A DNA stretch of 64,000 nucleotides from Halorubrum sp. SD626R (GTDB taxonomy: Archaea; Halobacteriota; Halobacteria; Halobacteriales; Haloferacaceae). The notes below the pieces were generated by a model. It was not told the origin of the DNA and made no database searches. It saw nothing but the letters and a program-made list of their open reading frames with translations. A program made the translations under genes and the position numbers. The DNA lies in contig NZ_CVRT01000031.1 in NCBI RefSeq assembly GCF_001261915.1, positions 1 to 64,000 of the forward strand. Reading direction: 5' to 3'. Below, one piece after another: positions 44,752 to 54,919 of this stretch (positions are counted from its first letter, which is position 1; each line of letters opens with the position of its first letter).

Positions 44752-46581
44752 TCACTTCTCAGCTGCCAACGGGAGCCTAATCGTAATCTCGGTCCCACCT
44801 TGCTCGCGGTCGTCAACACGAATCTTTCCGCCAGAGTGAGTGATGGTCCAATAGACGAGCCACAATCCGAGTCCGCTGCCGTGAGAGAGTGTCTCGATAG
44901 CTCCGCCCGATTCAAGAACGTTTCTGTCAAACTCCGGAATACCCGGACCATTGTCTCGCACGCGGAGGATACCCCACGAACTGTCAGCAGTAAGGTCAAC
45001 AGATACACGTGGTTCGTCGCTGTCGTTGTGGACTACAGCATTAATCAGTAGCTCTTCGATAGCGGTATCAATCGAGTCAGACGCAGAGGCAACAAGTTGA
45101 GCCGGGGCCGAAACATCGATACTTGCGTTAGACCAATTCTGATCAGTCTCTTCCGCAAGATTTTGAACTAATTGTCCGAGGTCTACCGGGGCCGGCTCGC
45201 GTGGATCACTGAGGCCGTCAGTAATCTTTCGTGACTTCTCGCTCGTCGCCAACAGACCGTTAGCTCGCTCAACGATGACATCGGCAGCAGCCTTGAGGTC
45301 ACCATCGAGTTCATCTTGAAGCTGCTTGCCTCGACCACGGATTACATTCACATCGTTGCGAATATTATGGCGCAAAATATTGTCGAAGACTTTCAGCTGT
45401 CGCGTCCGCTTGTCGAGATTGGTGACGTCCCGACAGATCGCAACTGTGCCTGTGAGTTCTCCATCCTCATAGTAGGGGTACCGACTCGTGTAGAAGACTG
45501 CCTCCTTGTCAGTATGTGTGAACGTCGGCTCAACACTGTATTCGACTGGCTGTTCGGTCTCGATTACACGCTGTTTCTGCCGGGCAATCTCTGTGGCAGT
45601 AGCTGCGTCCATAAACTCGTATTCACCATCGCCGAGTAATTCATCTCTTGAGAGCCCGGCAAACGAGCACAGTGCGTCGTTAACCAGTCGAAACTCTCCC
45701 TCACAGCTCTGGAGCATAATTGGATCCTCAAGCCGCTCAACAATATCACGATATAAGGAGAGCCGTTGTTCAATCTCTTTCCGTTCGGTGATATCCCTTT
45801 GGACGGCGACAAATGCTTTCGGCTCACCGTCTTCGACGATTGGAGCGATAGTCTGATCAGCGACGTACTGGGAGCCGTCACGCCGTTGATTTGTGATTTC
45901 TTCATGCCACGTGTCGCCGGCGGTGATCGTCTCCCAAAGGTCACTGTAGTAGTCGTCGGTCATCTCTCCAGAACTGATAAGTTCTGGCGACTCACCGACA
46001 GCTTCTGTTCGACTGTAGCCCGTAATTGATTCGAACGCTGAGTTGACGTAGTTAATCTTCCCAGTAGTGTCGGACATCCAGATCGCGTGACCAGAGGACT
46101 CAACCGCTTGTTTGAATAGTTTCAGCGACTCTGTGCGTGTTTTGAGACGTAACGATTGAGTCCGCAGTCTGGTGAGCGCCTCTGTCCGCCACTCTAATTC
46201 GGCCTTTTTGATCGGCATCGAAACCACTTCGTCGGCGGTTTCGAACACAACGCTGTCGGCAATCTCACCACGATCGGTTTCAATAACGGAGAGGTCTGCT
46301 TCCGGAATGAGCAGAAGGCATGGCAAGAGAGCGGGCTCAGCCTCGTGTTTCCGAGCTCGGAGCGTTTCAGCATGCGTCTGTAACATCTCCGCATCAAGGA
46401 TACAACAATCGAATGCCGCTGTTCCGACTGGCTGGTCAGGATCGACAAGCGTGTAGCTGTCGTGGGATTCAATCCACTCAACAATCAGCCGCCGATTTCC
46501 TTTATCAGAGAGTAAGGGGAACAAGGCCGCTTGGTCAGTAACATCATCAGAGGAGTCATTTACAGAAAGTGTATCGTTCAT
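44752..46581 (-). CDS. PAS histidine kinase with receiver-like N-terminus
   Basis: A 609-residue protein. Residues about 15-135 look like a degenerate receiver: LFPLLSDKGNRRLIVEWIES and AFDCCILDAEML, with Asp in the position of the phospho-site, then MPIKKAEL. PAS1 (near 160-285) is of the type ESSGHAIWMSDTTGKINYVN, and PAS2 (near 288-395) follows. The dimerisation helix has His405 in ILRHNIRNDVNVI. The ATPase has ELLINAVVHND, DNGPGIP and GSGLGLW. It overlaps the upstream paralogue by four bases (ATGA). The two arose by duplication and are co-translated, so they may form heteromers. Confidence 0.87.
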   Translation of the reverse strand: MNDTLSVNDSSDDVTDQAALFPLLSDKGNRRLIVEWIESHDSYTLVDPDQPVGTAAFDCCILDAEMLQTHAETLRARKHEAEPALLPCLLLIPEADLSVIETDRGEIADSVVFETADEVVSMPIKKAELEWRTEALTRLRTQSLRLKTRTESLKLFKQAVESSGHAIWMSDTTGKINYVNSAFESITGYSRTEAVGESPELISSGEMTDDYYSDLWETITAGDTWHEEITNQRRDGSQYVADQTIAPIVEDGEPKAFVAVQRDITERKEIEQRLSLYRDIVERLEDPIMLQSCEGEFRLVNDALCSFAGLSRDELLGDGEYEFMDAATATEIARQKQRVIETEQPVEYSVEPTFTHTDKEAVFYTSRYPYYEDGELTGTVAICRDVTNLDKRTRQLKVFDNILRHNIRNDVNVIRGRGKQLQDELDGDLKAAADVIVERANGLLATSEKSRKITDGLSDPREPAPVDLGQLVQNLAEETDQNWSNASIDVSAPAQLVASASDSIDTAIEELLINAVVHNDSDEPRVSVDLTADSSWGILRVRDNGPGIPEFDRNVLESGGAIETLSHGSGLGLWLVYWTITHSGGKIRVDDREQGGTEITIRLPLAAEK

Positions 46582-48119
46582 CGATCGCCCCCCTCGCTAT
46601 TGTTTGGAGCCTCAGTCGTCTGTAACTCAACAACAAAGGCTACGCCAGGCTGATCCGTCTCAGTTGCTTCACTGGGCAACTCATCCTCACTACAGTCCGC
46701 GATCCAGACTTTCCCATCGTAACTCTCAACAAGATTATCAACAAGGAACAAACCCATTCCGGTCCCCCCGCTCTCTAGTCCCTTCTGACCTTCTTGAAAC
46801 AGGTCTTTTCGGACGTCGGCTGGAATTCCTGGTCCGTTGTCAGCCACTCTGACACGGACGGTGTCATCCATCTCTTCGACGGTGATGACTACCTTCGGAT
46901 CTGGTCTCTGATTGTGTTGGACCGCATTGTTGACAAGGTTCCGAAACACTGACGAGAGCAACTCATTCGCCAGTACGCACGTTTCTTGATCGGGTGGGTC
47001 TGGCATCGTAATTTCTGCGTCGGAAAACGTCTCCCGACGCTTTTCGAGTTCTTGAGTGAGGAGTTCTCGAAGTGAGATCGGCTTGAGATCTGGCGTTTCA
47101 TCACCGTGAATGAGTGCTGATAGGTCACGGGCAACGTTTGTAAGTTCGATAACATGATTTCCTGCCCGGAGGACCCGGTCAAGTTTCTCTTTACCGTCCG
47201 AAGAGAGCTCATTTTCAAGCATTTCTCCCCACGAAACAATGACGTTCATATCATTTCGGATATCATGACGGAGAACTCTGTTCAACACGTCGAGTTGCTT
47301 ACGTTGCTCACGAAGACGTTCTTGGAGTTCTCGGAGATCAGTAATTTCGTGATTAACGGCGATGAACTGTGTGATATCACCATTTGGGCCTTCAACCGGA
47401 GCAATTGTTTGTTGGACAATATACCTCTCGCCGTCTTTGCGTCTGTTGACAACCGTGCCATGCCACGTCTCACCGGCGGTGATAGTCTCCCACAGCTCTC
47501 CATAGAACGCCTCATCGTGTTCACCAGATTTGAGCATCCGCGGGGTATTTCCGACGACTTCCTCACTTGTATACCCTGATTGTGACTCAAAACCTCTATT
47601 GACGTACTCAATTGTCCCGTCGACGTCGGTGATCAATACTCCGTGACCGGCGTGTTGGTCGCGGATTTGGCGGAGTTGCTCACGTCGGTTGAACGCGACA
47701 GTCGACTGGTCTCGCAGGCGGAGAGCCATCTCTAGTTGTTCGCCAAGTCTGTGTTCTGCGAGTGGCATATCGATCAGCCCATCGATAGCATCCCACAACT
47801 CCGGGTGTGTCTCGCGGAGACGATTACAGATCTGGCGGTGCTTTGCCTCGGGGACCAACAACAGATACGGCAGCACAACCTGCTCATGTTGCTTTCGTGT
47901 GAGCAGTTCCGAGCGGTGCTCATTGAACGCTGTCCTGTCGACGAGACAGCAGTCGAACGCCGCCTCAGCGATATCTACGCTCTCGACAATCGTATATTGG
48001 TCATGTGTGGTTAGCCACTCTGTGAGGACACGTCGGTTCCCTTGGTCACTAACCAGCAGCAGGACGCGCTTCGCTTCGTCGGCCGTCTCTTGATATGGCT
48101 GCTGTTCGTTCGTGGACAT
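46578..48119 (-). CDS. PAS histidine kinase with receiver-like N-terminus
   Basis: A 513-residue paralogue of the downstream kinase. The N-terminal receiver-like part reads LLLVSDQGNRRVLTEWLTTH and AFDCCLVDRTAFN. One PAS domain (near 150-275) has HGVLITDVDGTIEYVNRGFE. The dimerisation helix has His285 in VLRHDIRNDMNVIV. The ATPase domain has FRNLVNNAVQHNQ, DNGPGIP and GGTGMGLFLV. It starts 48 bases after the KaiC-like gene. This suggests that the KaiC-like ATPase and the kinases act in one pathway, as is seen for archaeal KaiC-like proteins and kinases elsewhere. The signal is unknown. Confidence 0.87.
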   Translation of the reverse strand: MSTNEQQPYQETADEAKRVLLLVSDQGNRRVLTEWLTTHDQYTIVESVDIAEAAFDCCLVDRTAFNEHRSELLTRKQHEQVVLPYLLLVPEAKHRQICNRLRETHPELWDAIDGLIDMPLAEHRLGEQLEMALRLRDQSTVAFNRREQLRQIRDQHAGHGVLITDVDGTIEYVNRGFESQSGYTSEEVVGNTPRMLKSGEHDEAFYGELWETITAGETWHGTVVNRRKDGERYIVQQTIAPVEGPNGDITQFIAVNHEITDLRELQERLREQRKQLDVLNRVLRHDIRNDMNVIVSWGEMLENELSSDGKEKLDRVLRAGNHVIELTNVARDLSALIHGDETPDLKPISLRELLTQELEKRRETFSDAEITMPDPPDQETCVLANELLSSVFRNLVNNAVQHNQRPDPKVVITVEEMDDTVRVRVADNGPGIPADVRKDLFQEGQKGLESGGTGMGLFLVDNLVESYDGKVWIADCSEDELPSEATETDQPGVAFVVELQTTEAPNNSEGGDR

Positions 48120-48167
48120 GAGGTTTGATCGTGTGGGCTCGTATTTGGTGCCTATATCACGCGAGGG

Positions 48168-49646
48168 CTACGATTGGTCGGTGTCAGCCACATCGCGACT
48201 AGTGCCGCCAGTATCCTCGTTCCAGTCAGGCGTCCCAGTGAGAATGCCCCGAAGTTGTGGGAGAGGCTCCCCGACGCGTATCCCGTCGGCCGTAATCTCA
48301 AGTTCGCGAAGGCTGCGTTCGAAGTCGCTCGTTCGCATTTTCAGTGTCCCAATCACTTTCCGCATCTCGCCACGGTACTCAACGTGGCGCAGGAACACAA
48401 TATTATCGGCAAGATTGCTCGTCCGCTCTTCAGACGCTTGGAAGTCCCCGGTGATATTGTGGACTTCATTAACCAGGAGAGTGGTGACACCAGCAGCCCG
48501 CAGGAACCGGCCAATCCGCACCAACGCACCCGTCGTGTCGGCAAGTCCACGGAGATTCTCTTGGAAGCCTTGTGACCCATCAATCATCACCACCTCAGTA
48601 CCGTTGGTAACGGCCTCCCGGAGGAGATGCTCAAATTCACCAACCGTATACTCATCGGGGGAGACGTCGACAATAGAGAGTTCGCCGCTGTCCAGCGCAG
48701 CCTGAAGTGGAAGCCCAATTGCTTCTGCCCGATCACGAATTGTCCATTCTGCTTCTTCGAACTGGAATACCACGCTCTGTTTGCCCTCAAGTGCTGCTTG
48801 GATGAGGAACTGAAGCCCAGTCGTTGTCTTGCCGACGCCGGTTGGCCCGCTAAGCATTGTTATCGTGCCCTGATCTAACCCGCCATAGAGCAACTCATCG
48901 AGTTCGTCCACGCCAGATGAGAGCGGTTCCGTGTCGATCACTTGTTTCTGCGTATCGGGCACGAGTGCCGGCCATACTTCCAGTCCCGCCGCAGAAATAT
49001 CGTAGAAATGATCCCCACGCCGGAACGACGACCCTCGGAACTTAGAGATACTGACCATCCGGCTCTCAGGAGTCACATCAAGAGAAATGACAGTATCAAC
49101 AAGAAACTGAATATCATCGTCTGTGATTGGCCCGCCAGCTTGAGACGTTAACATGCCCATCGCGTCAATTTCTTTGAGATAATCAAGGAGACCGAGGATT
49201 CCGGACCGGAATTGCCGCTCGTCAGTTGTAAGATGTCGGAATTCTGTGATTGGGTCCAGTAACACGCGGTCTGGGTCGATCTCATCAATCTTCTCACGGA
49301 GATCGGCAATAAAGTCCGGCTGTTCGACTTCCGCTGACTCAAAGACGCTGTACGAGTTACGCTCTGAGAACTGTTCTTGAGTCGGGGAAATATTATGGAA
49401 GTGAATTTGCTCGGTATGAAGATCGAACGCATCTGCGGTTTCCTCAACGTACGCCTGTGGCTCACCCATGTTGACGTACAGAGATGTCTCGCCAGCGTCT
49501 ATCCCCGCCGAAAGAAAATGTAAGCCGAAAATTGTCTTCCCTGAACCAGGAGACCCGCGTATAAGCACGTTTCGCGGGTGGATGAGACCGCCGTTTAAAA
49601 TACCGTCCAACCCACTAATACCCGTAGACAATCGTCGATCTGTCAT
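48168..49646 (-). CDS. KaiC-like double RecA-domain ATPase
   Basis: A 492-residue protein with two RecA-type domains in tandem, like cyanobacterial KaiC. Domain 1 has Walker A GSPGSGKT at 31-38. Domain 2 has GPTGVGKT at 267-274. Each opens with the KaiC-type phrase (LSTGISGLDGILNGGL, then PLSSGVDELDELLYGGL). The C-terminus ends in a short tail. Archaeal homologues are thought to be ATP-dependent regulators of signalling or motility rather than true clock proteins. No KaiA or KaiB is nearby. It heads a run of three kinases. Whether it autophosphorylates cannot be told from this reading. Confidence 0.88.
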   Translation of the reverse strand: MTDRRLSTGISGLDGILNGGLIHPRNVLIRGSPGSGKTIFGLHFLSAGIDAGETSLYVNMGEPQAYVEETADAFDLHTEQIHFHNISPTQEQFSERNSYSVFESAEVEQPDFIADLREKIDEIDPDRVLLDPITEFRHLTTDERQFRSGILGLLDYLKEIDAMGMLTSQAGGPITDDDIQFLVDTVISLDVTPESRMVSISKFRGSSFRRGDHFYDISAAGLEVWPALVPDTQKQVIDTEPLSSGVDELDELLYGGLDQGTITMLSGPTGVGKTTTGLQFLIQAALEGKQSVVFQFEEAEWTIRDRAEAIGLPLQAALDSGELSIVDVSPDEYTVGEFEHLLREAVTNGTEVVMIDGSQGFQENLRGLADTTGALVRIGRFLRAAGVTTLLVNEVHNITGDFQASEERTSNLADNIVFLRHVEYRGEMRKVIGTLKMRTSDFERSLRELEITADGIRVGEPLPQLRGILTGTPDWNEDTGGTSRDVADTDQS

Positions 49647-49769
49647 AATAGGGTATTACTCTTAGTCTTCAAGTAGTTTGTTGCTGTGACCGTGCTCTAG
49701 TCTTGTCTTTTATCGGCGGACAAGGCGAATACCCCGAGGCGATTCACTTTCTCCACCAAAGTCCAGAAC

Positions 49770-52763
49770 TCACTCTACAAGTTCGACCCCCGTAAATTCG
49801 AACCGTGTACCACCCTGTTCACTCTCGGTCACAGTAATCTCCCACTCGTGAGTGCTGGCAATTTGCTCGACGATCCGCAGGCCGAAGCCGGTCCCCTCCT
49901 CATTGGTCGAGTAGCCCGCCTCAAATATTTCCTCGCGGTCACTCCCTGGGATACCGGTTCCGGTATCCGCCACGTAGAAGCCGTTCTCTATTGTACCGAC
50001 GGATACTGTCACGTTTTCGTCGTTATGTTCGACTGCGTTACGATAGAGATTCTCAAATAGTTGCTGAAGACGGCTCTGATCGGCCTTGACAACCTGAGAG
50101 ACATTAGATTCGAGTGCTGCCTGTCCCGTGCCAACGGTTTGCCAACTGTCCTTGGCTATGTCCGCAAGTCCAACTGGTTCGGGCTCACCAATCTTCTCAC
50201 CCTCTCGTGCCAGTGTTAGTAAGTCCTCTATGAGCGCGCCGATCCGATCGAGTGCCTGGGCAACACCCTCAATATGGTCACTCTCGCACTCCTCACGAAT
50301 CAGTTCTAACCGTCCGACAGCCACTTGAAGCGGATTTCTTAAATCGTGGCTGACAATGCTGGCGAACCCCTCAAGTCGCTCGTTCTGACGTTCGAGTTCC
50401 CGTTTGTTCTCGACTTCCTCGGTGACATTCTGTGAGACTGCCATCACGTACTCGATCTCATTGTTGTTGGTCCGAACAGGGGCGGTCTGAATTCGGTATT
50501 GCCTGCCCCCGTACTCCTGTCCGAACGTGCTGGCATTCCCATTCAGCGTTTCCTCGTAGTAGTGACAGAGTTCATTCGCGATGTCTTCCGGGAACAGATC
50601 GTGTGATTTCCGACCCTCGATATCGTCGGGAGGTAGGCCAATGTTGCCCAGTTCTCTGCCACCGGCGCGTACGTATTCGAGATCCGTGTTGATGAGGAAT
50701 ACCGCACCGTCCGGGAAATTCTTGGCTAGTGTCTCGTACTGGTTTTTTAACTCCTGTAACTCCTGTTCACGTTTTTTTCGGTGGGTCACATCCCGGAGTG
50801 TTCCAACTGAGCCGTTGAATTGGTCGCCTTCGTACGGGAGAACGCCCATTTGATCTTCACAGACAATCGGGTCACCCTCCCGCGGGTGCACCGTCACTTC
50901 GAATGTGAGCGTTTCCGGGCCATCACTTGACAACAACCGTCCCAACTGGTGTTCTGCCTGTTCGACAGCCTCCTCGTCTTTGATGAGCGACGGTGTGTTC
51001 CCAAAGATAGTTTCCCGGTCGTAGCCGACTAACTCGACGAACTCGTCGTTGACGTAGGTGAACCGGCCCTCTTCGTCAATCACGTACACTGCGTCGGTCA
51101 GTGCTTCAATGATCGTTTCGTACTCTTCTAATCCTCGCTTGCGGTTCTCGCGCTCGGTGACGTCCTGAAACTTTGAAAAGATCGACTGTACGTCCCCTTC
51201 TGCGTTGGTAACAACACGGTTGTGCCACTCACCGGTGAATACTTCGCCGTCCTTTCGGACGTTCCGATTGAGTGCGTGTTTTCCGCCATTGGCATTGAGA
51301 AGGCTCTCGACGACAGTGCCAATTTTGTCATGGTCATCGGCGGCGACAATCATTTCCCATGGTTCGCCGCGTATCTCTTGCTCACCATATCCAAGGATTT
51401 CTTCAGCCCGTGCGTTCAGCCGTTCGAATCGGAATGTGTTGTCCCACTGGACGGCCCCAAGTGGGGATTCCTCGAATAACAGCGCGAGTTCCTGCTGTCG
51501 TTGGCGAGTAGTCTGCTCGTGTTCGACGCGATTAAGCGCTGCTATGAGACTCCCTGCCAGTAGCTCTCCGAGCGCGGTGTCCTGTTGATCGAAGGCTGCT
51601 CGCTTCTCGGAGCCAGCGATCAGTACCCCATGGTCAGCAAGTGGCAGATACAAGTGACCAGCGAGATCAGTTCCGGTGTTGTGGCTGTCCGAATCTTGCT
51701 GTACATCTGCTATTACTGCTGGTTCGCCGTCGCGGTAGACTCGTCCCGCGATACTGTCCGTCACAGGAAGTGGTTGTATATTTCCGATGAGCGAGTTTAG
51801 CTCATCCGTCTGTGCCACGGGAACCAGTTGAGTGTCGTCAGCTTCGGAGACGTGGATAGCATTTGCCTTGAAATTGAGGATATCACTGGCAGCCTCAACG
51901 CCAATATCAGCGACCTCTTGTCTGGTTTCTGCCTCTAGGAGTGCCTGTGTAGCCCGGTTCAGTTCGGTTAACTGTCGTTCACGTGTTTTTTTCTCAGTGA
52001 TGTCGTTGACTGCCCCGCGGAGCTTCGTTACTTGCTCCCCAGATTCCACGACTGGAGTGATCGTAACGTCCAAGAGACGCTCGTCGCTGCCGCCTGGATG
52101 GAGTCGCCACGTGTCTCGTAGTTTATCACCTGCTTCGAAACCCTTCTCGAGTGCTTGCTGAACTTCTTCGCGGTCATCCGGGTGGAACAATTCTATCGCC
52201 TTTTCAACAGGGATTTCAGTCAGGTTGGGACGCTCGATAATTCGACGGGCACCAACGGTCAGCAAGACCCTACCACTCTCTCTGTCAAGTTCGAACCCGC
52301 CGGTGTTGCCCGCAAACTCTGTCAGGCGCATCAGTTCTTCCTGTCTGTCAGCGCGCTCAGCCTCACGTCGGGTGTTGACCGCGTTCCGAATTCGGTTGGC
52401 CAAGAGTTCGTACGTCTCTGAACCTGTTCCCTTCTGAAGATAGTCTGTTACATCGGCGGAGATCGCCTCACTGGCTACCTCTTCACTGCCCTTGCCGGTA
52501 AAGAGAATGAACGGGAGGTCTGGATTGTTCTCACGGACACCTTGTAAGAGTTCTAAGCCATCCATGCCGGGCATGTTGTAGTCCGAGACAATACAGTCGG
52601 GTAGGTGACTATCAACCCGTTCTAGGACCTCGTTACCGCTGTTTGCTGTCTCAACAGTGAATTTATCATCCTCACGTTCGAGGAACGTCGCAGTCAGGTC
52701 TGTAAGAGACGGCTCATCGTCAACGTGGAGAACCTGAATCTGGTGTTCCGAAGCGAGAGTCAT
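49770..52763 (-). CDS. Hybrid sensor kinase: receiver, PAS, GAF, three PAS, kinase
   Basis: A 997-residue cytoplasmic protein. The receiver has Asp61 (CIVSDYNMPG) and a Lys near 111. Then come a PAS (about 135-265), a GAF (about 275-425, with DILNFKANAIHVSEADD), and three PAS modules (SPLGAVQWDNTFRFE; TDAVYVIDEEGRFTYVN; FPDGAVFLINTDLEYV). The dimerisation helix has His806 in SIVSHDLRNPLQ. The ATPase domain has YRNAVEHND, DTGTGIP and GTGFGLRIV. It shares plan and sequence style with the kinase at 29001, so the two are paralogues. It lies upstream of the KaiC-like gene on the same strand, with a 123-base gap. Confidence 0.9.
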   Translation of the reverse strand: MTLASEHQIQVLHVDDEPSLTDLTATFLEREDDKFTVETANSGNEVLERVDSHLPDCIVSDYNMPGMDGLELLQGVRENNPDLPFILFTGKGSEEVASEAISADVTDYLQKGTGSETYELLANRIRNAVNTRREAERADRQEELMRLTEFAGNTGGFELDRESGRVLLTVGARRIIERPNLTEIPVEKAIELFHPDDREEVQQALEKGFEAGDKLRDTWRLHPGGSDERLLDVTITPVVESGEQVTKLRGAVNDITEKKTRERQLTELNRATQALLEAETRQEVADIGVEAASDILNFKANAIHVSEADDTQLVPVAQTDELNSLIGNIQPLPVTDSIAGRVYRDGEPAVIADVQQDSDSHNTGTDLAGHLYLPLADHGVLIAGSEKRAAFDQQDTALGELLAGSLIAALNRVEHEQTTRQRQQELALLFEESPLGAVQWDNTFRFERLNARAEEILGYGEQEIRGEPWEMIVAADDHDKIGTVVESLLNANGGKHALNRNVRKDGEVFTGEWHNRVVTNAEGDVQSIFSKFQDVTERENRKRGLEEYETIIEALTDAVYVIDEEGRFTYVNDEFVELVGYDRETIFGNTPSLIKDEEAVEQAEHQLGRLLSSDGPETLTFEVTVHPREGDPIVCEDQMGVLPYEGDQFNGSVGTLRDVTHRKKREQELQELKNQYETLAKNFPDGAVFLINTDLEYVRAGGRELGNIGLPPDDIEGRKSHDLFPEDIANELCHYYEETLNGNASTFGQEYGGRQYRIQTAPVRTNNNEIEYVMAVSQNVTEEVENKRELERQNERLEGFASIVSHDLRNPLQVAVGRLELIREECESDHIEGVAQALDRIGALIEDLLTLAREGEKIGEPEPVGLADIAKDSWQTVGTGQAALESNVSQVVKADQSRLQQLFENLYRNAVEHNDENVTVSVGTIENGFYVADTGTGIPGSDREEIFEAGYSTNEEGTGFGLRIVEQIASTHEWEITVTESEQGGTRFEFTGVELVE

Positions 52764-53060
52764 TACCCGTTACTTTGACACCAGTTCTATAACACTTTCT
52801 GAGGATTATCATGTTTGATTTGTTCTTGTATAGCACATTGTTGATGGAGAGAGTTCTTGCGATTTCGAGATACACCACTTCTGTGAGATATCTCGCACCA
52901 CAGTAGCTCTGCCGACTACCTACTGAGTGAGGTTTATAAAAGAAATCCGTGCCAACAACCTCCACGAGAAGAGCGAGAGTCAAGATGATTTTACGGGTCT
53001 GACAATCAAAGCTAATAATTTCAGAGGTACAGTTATTTGTATCTTCACCAAAGACTCTTT

Positions 53061-53546
53061 ATGTCAGTCACAGAAACTGAAGCTGAACCCACCAAAGTGC
53101 TGGAGTTTGGCTTGGGCAACGGGACGTACTGTCTGGATATCGGGATCATCGACGAAATCGTTGACGCCGGCAAGCTCACGCGGATCCCTAATTCCCCTGA
53201 CCACGTTGAAGGCGTAATGGACCTGCGAGGACGTACGACAACGATTGTTGACCCGAAGACACTCTTTTCGATCGACGAGAAAGGACCCCGCGAACGGATT
53301 GTGGTGTTCGACGACGACGAGACCGATGGGAGCGGTGCCGTCGGCTGGATGGTTGATGAACTGTTCCAAGTCCGCGACGTGGCTCCGGAAGACGTGGATC
53401 AAGCAACAACCGTTAATGGCGAAGGAGTTAATGGAATCGTCAAATCCGAAAACCGCTTCTTGATCTGGGTCACTACAGATATCGACGAGGTCGTGGACTT
53501 CGAAGCTCCCAATCTCGTGAGGGAGAAGGAGCAGGCCGACGAATAG
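53061..53546 (+). CDS. cheW: CheW adaptor protein
   Basis: A 161-residue CheW fold: KVLEFGLGNGTYCLDIGIID, IPNSPDHVEGVMDLRGRTTT, then VVFDDDETDGSGAVGWMVDE, and a last block, GIVKSENRFLIWVTTDIDEV. CheW couples taxis receptors to CheA. ATG at 53061 is preferred to 53037, as the fold begins directly after. It stands alone, 12 kb from the transducer, and no CheA, CheY, CheB or CheR is in the window. It probably serves the Htr here together with the main chemotaxis set encoded elsewhere. Confidence 0.92.
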   Translation: MSVTETEAEPTKVLEFGLGNGTYCLDIGIIDEIVDAGKLTRIPNSPDHVEGVMDLRGRTTTIVDPKTLFSIDEKGPRERIVVFDDDETDGSGAVGWMVDELFQVRDVAPEDVDQATTVNGEGVNGIVKSENRFLIWVTTDIDEVVDFEAPNLVREKEQADE

Positions 53547-53857
53547 TGGGTCGACGGATCAGCATAATACAACGTGGAGACTCCGACCTCAACTCGTGCG
53601 GGACGGTAAGAGACAGCTTTTAGCGCGGGGAGGACGTTAATGATACTGCTGTCGGGCTAACTTGCGCTGTGTCTCATGTACGTCCCAGATTAACAAATAT
53701 ATCTATTATTGGGGGATATGTGACTGGTAGAGTGATTACAATTATCTACAGACTCAAGATGTAATGAGTTGTTAGAGGCGTGTACCACTGCTAGACTCAT
53801 ATACCAAACGACACTTTACACGTGGTCCCGAATAGTCGTAGTGAGGCTACGAAACTG
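53547..53857. other. Gene-free interval
   Basis: About 310 bases between cheW and the PepSY gene. The middle is AT-rich, and I see no gene, repeat or clear terminator. Confidence 0.4.
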
Positions 53858-54484
53858 ATGCAATCTAACAGTCGGAAGATAATCGGAGGTGCCGTTGTTG
53901 CAATCGCCTTGCTCGCCGTTGTCGGCAGCGGGGTAGCATTCGCGCAAGGGAGTGGATCATCACTCGTATCGGACGTTGATGACGACGACTCAATTCCAGA
54001 GAGTAACGTCACACTTTCTGAGCAAGAAGCAATTGATATCGCAACTGCCGAAGCTAATGGGACTGTTAATGAAGTTGAACTTGAAAACGAAGACAGCGTA
54101 CCCGTCTACAAAATAAAGCTCGTGGCGACAAGCGGCTCAGAGACCGAAGTTGCTGTCCACGCAGACGATGGCACGGTCCTCGAAACTGAGAGCGAAGACG
54201 AGGAGATGGACGAAGACTCGATTTCGGAGAGTAACGTTTCACTCACTGAGCAAGAAGCAATTGATATCGCAACTGCTGAAGCCAACGGAACTGTTGACGA
54301 AGTTGAACTCGAAACTGAGGATGGCGCACCCGTCTACGAAGTCGAACTCGTGACGGCAAACGGCTCAGAAACTGAAGTTGCCGTCCACGCAGACGATGGT
54401 ACGGTCCTCGAAACTGAGAGCGAAGCCGACGAAGATGAGGAGGCAGACGGCGAGGATGAGTACGAAGACAGCGACGACGAATAA
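53858..54484 (+). CDS. Exported tandem PepSY-domain protein
   Basis: A 208-residue protein. The signal sequence is KIIGGAVVAIALLAVVGSGV followed by AFAQG. Two PepSY units follow, each with the motif LSEQEAIDIATAEANGTV or LTEQEAIDIATAEANGTV and ending at ETEVAVHADDGTVLETESE. The DNA of the two units is also very similar, so the duplication is recent. The acidic tail ends EDEYEDSDDE. PepSY proteins often inhibit or modulate proteases or bind cell-surface partners; the role here is unknown. ATG at 53858 gives a proper signal peptide. It leads a small plus-strand group with a membrane protein and a regulator. Confidence 0.82.
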   Translation: MQSNSRKIIGGAVVAIALLAVVGSGVAFAQGSGSSLVSDVDDDDSIPESNVTLSEQEAIDIATAEANGTVNEVELENEDSVPVYKIKLVATSGSETEVAVHADDGTVLETESEDEEMDEDSISESNVSLTEQEAIDIATAEANGTVDEVELETEDGAPVYEVELVTANGSETEVAVHADDGTVLETESEADEDEEADGEDEYEDSDDE

Positions 54485-54580
54485 ACGGTGGTGTCGCTCA
54501 ACAATATGACCGTCAGAACCAACGGTCGCGTGTGACCACCTAGCAAATAATTAGATAGCCCCCACACCCAATTTCATTAT

Positions 54581-54877
54581 ATGACAGAGATTGAATTGTT
54601 TGAACCGGAAACGTTCATCCGGGCTCTTACGCTCTTAGTGACGATGATTGTGGTTCTTATTACCGCGTTCGCTTACTACCGCACCCGGGTCCGTCGTATT
54701 CTTGTCCTTGCGCTGCTCGCAGCGCTACTCGCAACCGATCTCATGTTAGAGGTCGGTGACGAGTTCTTCGAGGAAGGGATCCCACACTTCGAGTTGCTCA
54801 CGAGCCTGTTTGCACTCGGGATTGCACTCCTCTTGTTATCGACAGTAATCTGGCGCTTCGATTGGCAGCCACGATGA
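54581..54877 (+). CDS. Three-helix membrane protein
   Basis: A 98-residue protein with three hydrophobic helices: IRALTLLVTMIVVLITAFAY, ILVLALLAALLATDLMLEV, and LTSLFALGIALLLLSTVIW. The first two are separated by the basic YYRTRVRR. Small proteins of this shape lie next to winged-helix regulators in many haloarchaea. It sits 42 bases before the regulator at 54920 and is probably co-transcribed with it. It may regulate or tether that protein. The family was not identified. Confidence 0.65.
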   Translation: MTEIELFEPETFIRALTLLVTMIVVLITAFAYYRTRVRRILVLALLAALLATDLMLEVGDEFFEEGIPHFELLTSLFALGIALLLLSTVIWRFDWQPR

Positions 54878-54919
54878 TATCCCCACGCGCCACAGCCGGC
54901 TCACAGAAACGAAACGCAG

